Of a DNA stretch of 64,000 nt, positions 62,120 to 64,000 are shown piece after piece (within the stretch, counting starts at the first letter, position 1; the number at the start of each line of letters is the position of its first letter). The stretch is from the NCBI RefSeq assembly GCF_051020955.1, contig NC_135027.1, positions 3,782,001-3,846,000 of the forward strand, given 5' to 3'. A program made the position numbers and the translations under genes. Origin of the DNA: Megalopta genalis. Taxonomy: Eukaryota; Arthropoda; Insecta; Hymenoptera; Halictidae. Under the pieces are notes generated by a model. That model searched no databases. It worked only from the letters and a program-made list of their open reading frames with translations, and had not been told where the DNA came from.

Positions 62120-62358
62120 TTAACCCCTTGCCATACCATTCTCTTTAAATTTATGATGACTAGAAATTTCTCGATTGTAATTATTTCTCAGAAGGAGAAA
62201 AAAATTTGAGTTTACTGTGAGACTACACTTCTTGAGCAATTAAATATTGTGGTGAAAAGAAGAGAAATTTAGATAAAGTTGTAAGAGCAAAATAATATTC
62301 ATTCTAAAGAGAAATCTTTATTAAAAGCTGGACCCGTTACAGTACGGCAAGAGGTTAA
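62120..62358. mobile_element. TTAA-flanked miniature element, copy 2
   Basis: The 231-bp body (62124-62354) lies between TTAA at 62120-62123 and 62355-62358, with ends CCCCTTGCCATAC and the complement CCTCTTGCCGTAC. A third, left-truncated copy ends at 58789 followed by TTAA at 58790-58793. Confidence 0.75.
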
Positions 62359-62454
62359 GAATCTTAAACTAACTCACATACACTTATTAACTAACTCGCA
62401 CGCACTTAATAACTAAGTCGTACGCACTTATTAGTTAAGACGTATCCCACGACA

Positions 62455-64000
62455 AACAGCTAAATCCGAGAAAACAGCTAAATCCGAGGAATCAGCTAAA
62501 TCCAAGAAAACAGCTAAATCCGAGAAATCAGCTAAATCCAAGGAAACAGCTAAATCCGAGAAATCAGCTAAATCCGAGAAAACAGCTAAATCCAAGAAAT
62601 CAGCTAAATCCAAGAAATCAGCTAAATCCGAGAAATCAGCTAAATCCGAGAAAACAGCTAAATCCAAGAAAACAGCTAAATCCGAGAAAACTGCTAAATC
62701 CGAGAAAACAGCTAAATCCAAGAAAACAGCTAAATCCAAGAAAACAGCTAAATCCGAGAAAACAGCTAAATCCAAGAAAACAGCTAAATCCGAGAAAACA
62801 GCTAAACCCGAGAAAACAGCTAAATCCGAGAAAACAGCTAAATCTGAAAAATCAGCTAAATCCAAGAAAACAGCTAAATCCGAGAAATCAGCTAAATCCA
62901 AGAAAACAGCTAAATCCGAGGAATCAGCTAAATCCAAGAAAACAGCTAAATCCGAGAAAACAGCTAAATCCAAGAAAACAGCTAAATCTGAAAAATCAGC
63001 TAAATCCAAGAAAACAGCTAAATCCAAGAAAACAGCTTAATCCGAGAAAACAGCTAAACCCGAGAAAACAGCTAAATCTGAAAAATCAGCAAAATCTGAA
63101 AAATCAGCTAAATCTGAAAAATCAGCTAAATCCAAGAAAACAGCTAAATCCGAGAAAACAGCTAAATCCGAGAAAACAGCTAAATCCAAGAAAACAGCTA
63201 AATCCAAGAAAACAGCTAAATCCGAGAAAACAGCTAAATCCGAGAAAACAGCTAAATCCAAGAAAACAGCTAAATCCAAGAAAACAGCTAAATCCGAGAA
63301 ATCAGCTAAATCCGAGAAAACAGCTAAATCCAAGAAATCAGCTAAATCCAAGAAATCAGCTAAATCCGAGAAATCAGCTAAATCCGAGAAAACAGCTAAA
63401 TCCAAGAAAACAGCTAAATCCGAGAAATCAGCTAAATCCGAGAAAACAGCTAAATCCAAGAAAACAGCTAAATCCGAGAAAACTGCTAAATCCGAGAAAA
63501 CAGCTAAATCCAAGAAAACAGCTAAATCCGAGAAAACAGCTAAATCCAAGAAAACAGCTAAATCCAAGAAATCAGCTAAATCCAAGAAAACAGCTAAATC
63601 CAAGAAAACAGCTAAATCCGAGAAAACAGCTAAATCCGAGAAAACAGCTAAATCCAAGAAAACAGCTAAATCCAAGAAAACAGCTAAATCCGAGAAAACA
63701 GCTAAATCCGAGAAAACAGCTAAATCCAAGAAAACAGCTAAATCCAAGAAAACAGCTAAATCCGAGAAATCAGCTAAATCCGAGAAAACAGCTAAATCCA
63801 AGAAATCAGCTAAATCCAAGAAATCAGCTAAATCCGAGAAATCAGCTAAATCCGAGAAAACAGCTAAATCCAAGAAAACAGCTAAATCCGAGAAAACTGC
63901 TAAATCCGAGAAAACAGCTAAATCCAAGAAAACAGCTAAATCCGAGAAAACAGCTAAATCCAAGAAAACAGCTAAATCCAAGAAATCAGCTAAATCCAAG
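62455..64000. repeat. 18-bp minisatellite, about 86 copies, running off the window end
   Basis: The unit is AACAGCTAAATCCGAGAA with two main variable sites, GAG/AAG and AAAACA/AAATCA, giving four common monomer types; rarer changes include tctgaa for tccgag, agcaaaat near 63088 and agcttaat near 63036. A higher-order pattern is visible: the run of two caagaaatca monomers at 63331 recurs at 63799, exactly 468 bp (26 monomers) later, with matching flanking order. All frames without a stop stay open, producing long repetitive reading frames on the minus strand (LDLAVFSDLAVF type) that I do not regard as genes. Confidence 0.95.

Larger units (their letters stand above)
58540..62448. repeat. Complex tandem repeat, about 1.65-kb unit, hairpin-rich
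   Basis: Landmarks recur in order: a 15-bp hairpin (TCGGTATCATCCTCG) at 58554, 59644 and 61298; a 23-bp minisatellite at 59221 and 60899; the segment beginning MLAQIRSL-type open frame at 60038 and 61689; and a TTAA element at 60469 and 62120. The spacing between the two full copies is 1651-1654 bp. The first copy is partial: it has the first two hairpins and then passes directly into the 3' part of the TTAA element, lacking about 0.9 kb of the unit. In each unit the order is 18-bp minisatellite, 23-bp minisatellite, GC-rich box with TACCTCGGGGACGC, hairpin block, GC-rich box again, TTAA element. No transposase or polymerase coding was seen. Confidence 0.85.

Noticed and set aside
60038..62148. 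105-codon open frames repeated almost identically at 60038 and 61689 (and overlapping frames at 60180 and 61831)
   Set aside because: The DNA itself is nearly identical between copies, so frame conservation carries no information; two overlapping frames are preserved equally, and the protein has no recognisable domain and is spanned by palindromes.
58540..62448. CRISPR-like array, because of regularly spaced 23-bp repeats
   Set aside because: Repeats are contiguous with no unique spacers, and this is an animal nuclear genome.
62431..63999. Two long minus-strand open frames (198 and 320 codons) of Leu-Asp-Leu-Ala-Val-Phe repeats
   Set aside because: They are a by-product of an 18-bp repeat with no stop in that frame. 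There is no flanking unique coding sequence, and a plus-strand frame (AKSEKT type) is equally open over long stretches but has no ATG.

Overview
The window is nuclear DNA from an insect, most likely an aculeate hymenopteran (bee, ant or wasp). The evidence is intron-split animal genes with short GT-AG introns, two adjacent long-wavelength opsin genes, a clip-domain serine protease, a TA-flanked mariner relic, TTAA-flanked piggyBac-like miniature elements, and intergenic DNA rich in CpG. The species cannot be named from the sequence. All exon junctions below were joined by eye; for nine of the ten protein genes the joined exons give an intact reading frame from start to stop.

Layout. At 0.1-2.3 kb on the minus strand lies a HAUS6/Dgt6-like augmin subunit (8 exons, 514 aa). 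It diverges from tankyrase on the plus strand at 3.3-8.1 kb (12 coding exons, 1208 aa). From 8.1 to 38.3 kb is a mostly gene-free, CpG-rich tract. It holds one complete gene (a PP1 glycogen-targeting subunit, 23.7-24.7 kb, plus), one unrecognised but convincingly coding terminal exon (24.87-25.19 kb, minus), a five-copy 167-bp satellite (19.0-19.9 kb) and an internally deleted mariner (28.7-29.6 kb). From 38.3 to 57.3 kb genes are dense: a clip-domain serine protease (plus), beta-sarcoglycan (plus), ILF2/NF45 (minus), LW opsin 1 (plus), LW opsin 2 (minus, tail to tail with opsin 1), COMMD2 (minus) and prefoldin subunit 6 (minus). From 57.7 kb to the window end the DNA is repetitive: a 0.36-kb duplication, then units of about 1.65 kb packed with short perfect inverted repeats, each carrying a TTAA-type miniature element, and finally an 18-bp minisatellite that runs off the end.

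How the genes relate. They are mostly unrelated housekeeping or tissue genes that happen to be neighbours: spindle assembly (HAUS6), ADP-ribosylation and Wnt/telomere-type functions (tankyrase), glycogen metabolism, innate-immune or developmental proteolysis, muscle membrane integrity, RNA binding, protein folding and trafficking. The clear functional pair is the two opsins, which are diverged paralogues with partly different intron positions. The least explained part is the hairpin-dense tandem unit at 58.5-62.4 kb and the 18-bp array that replaces its small minisatellite in the last copy.
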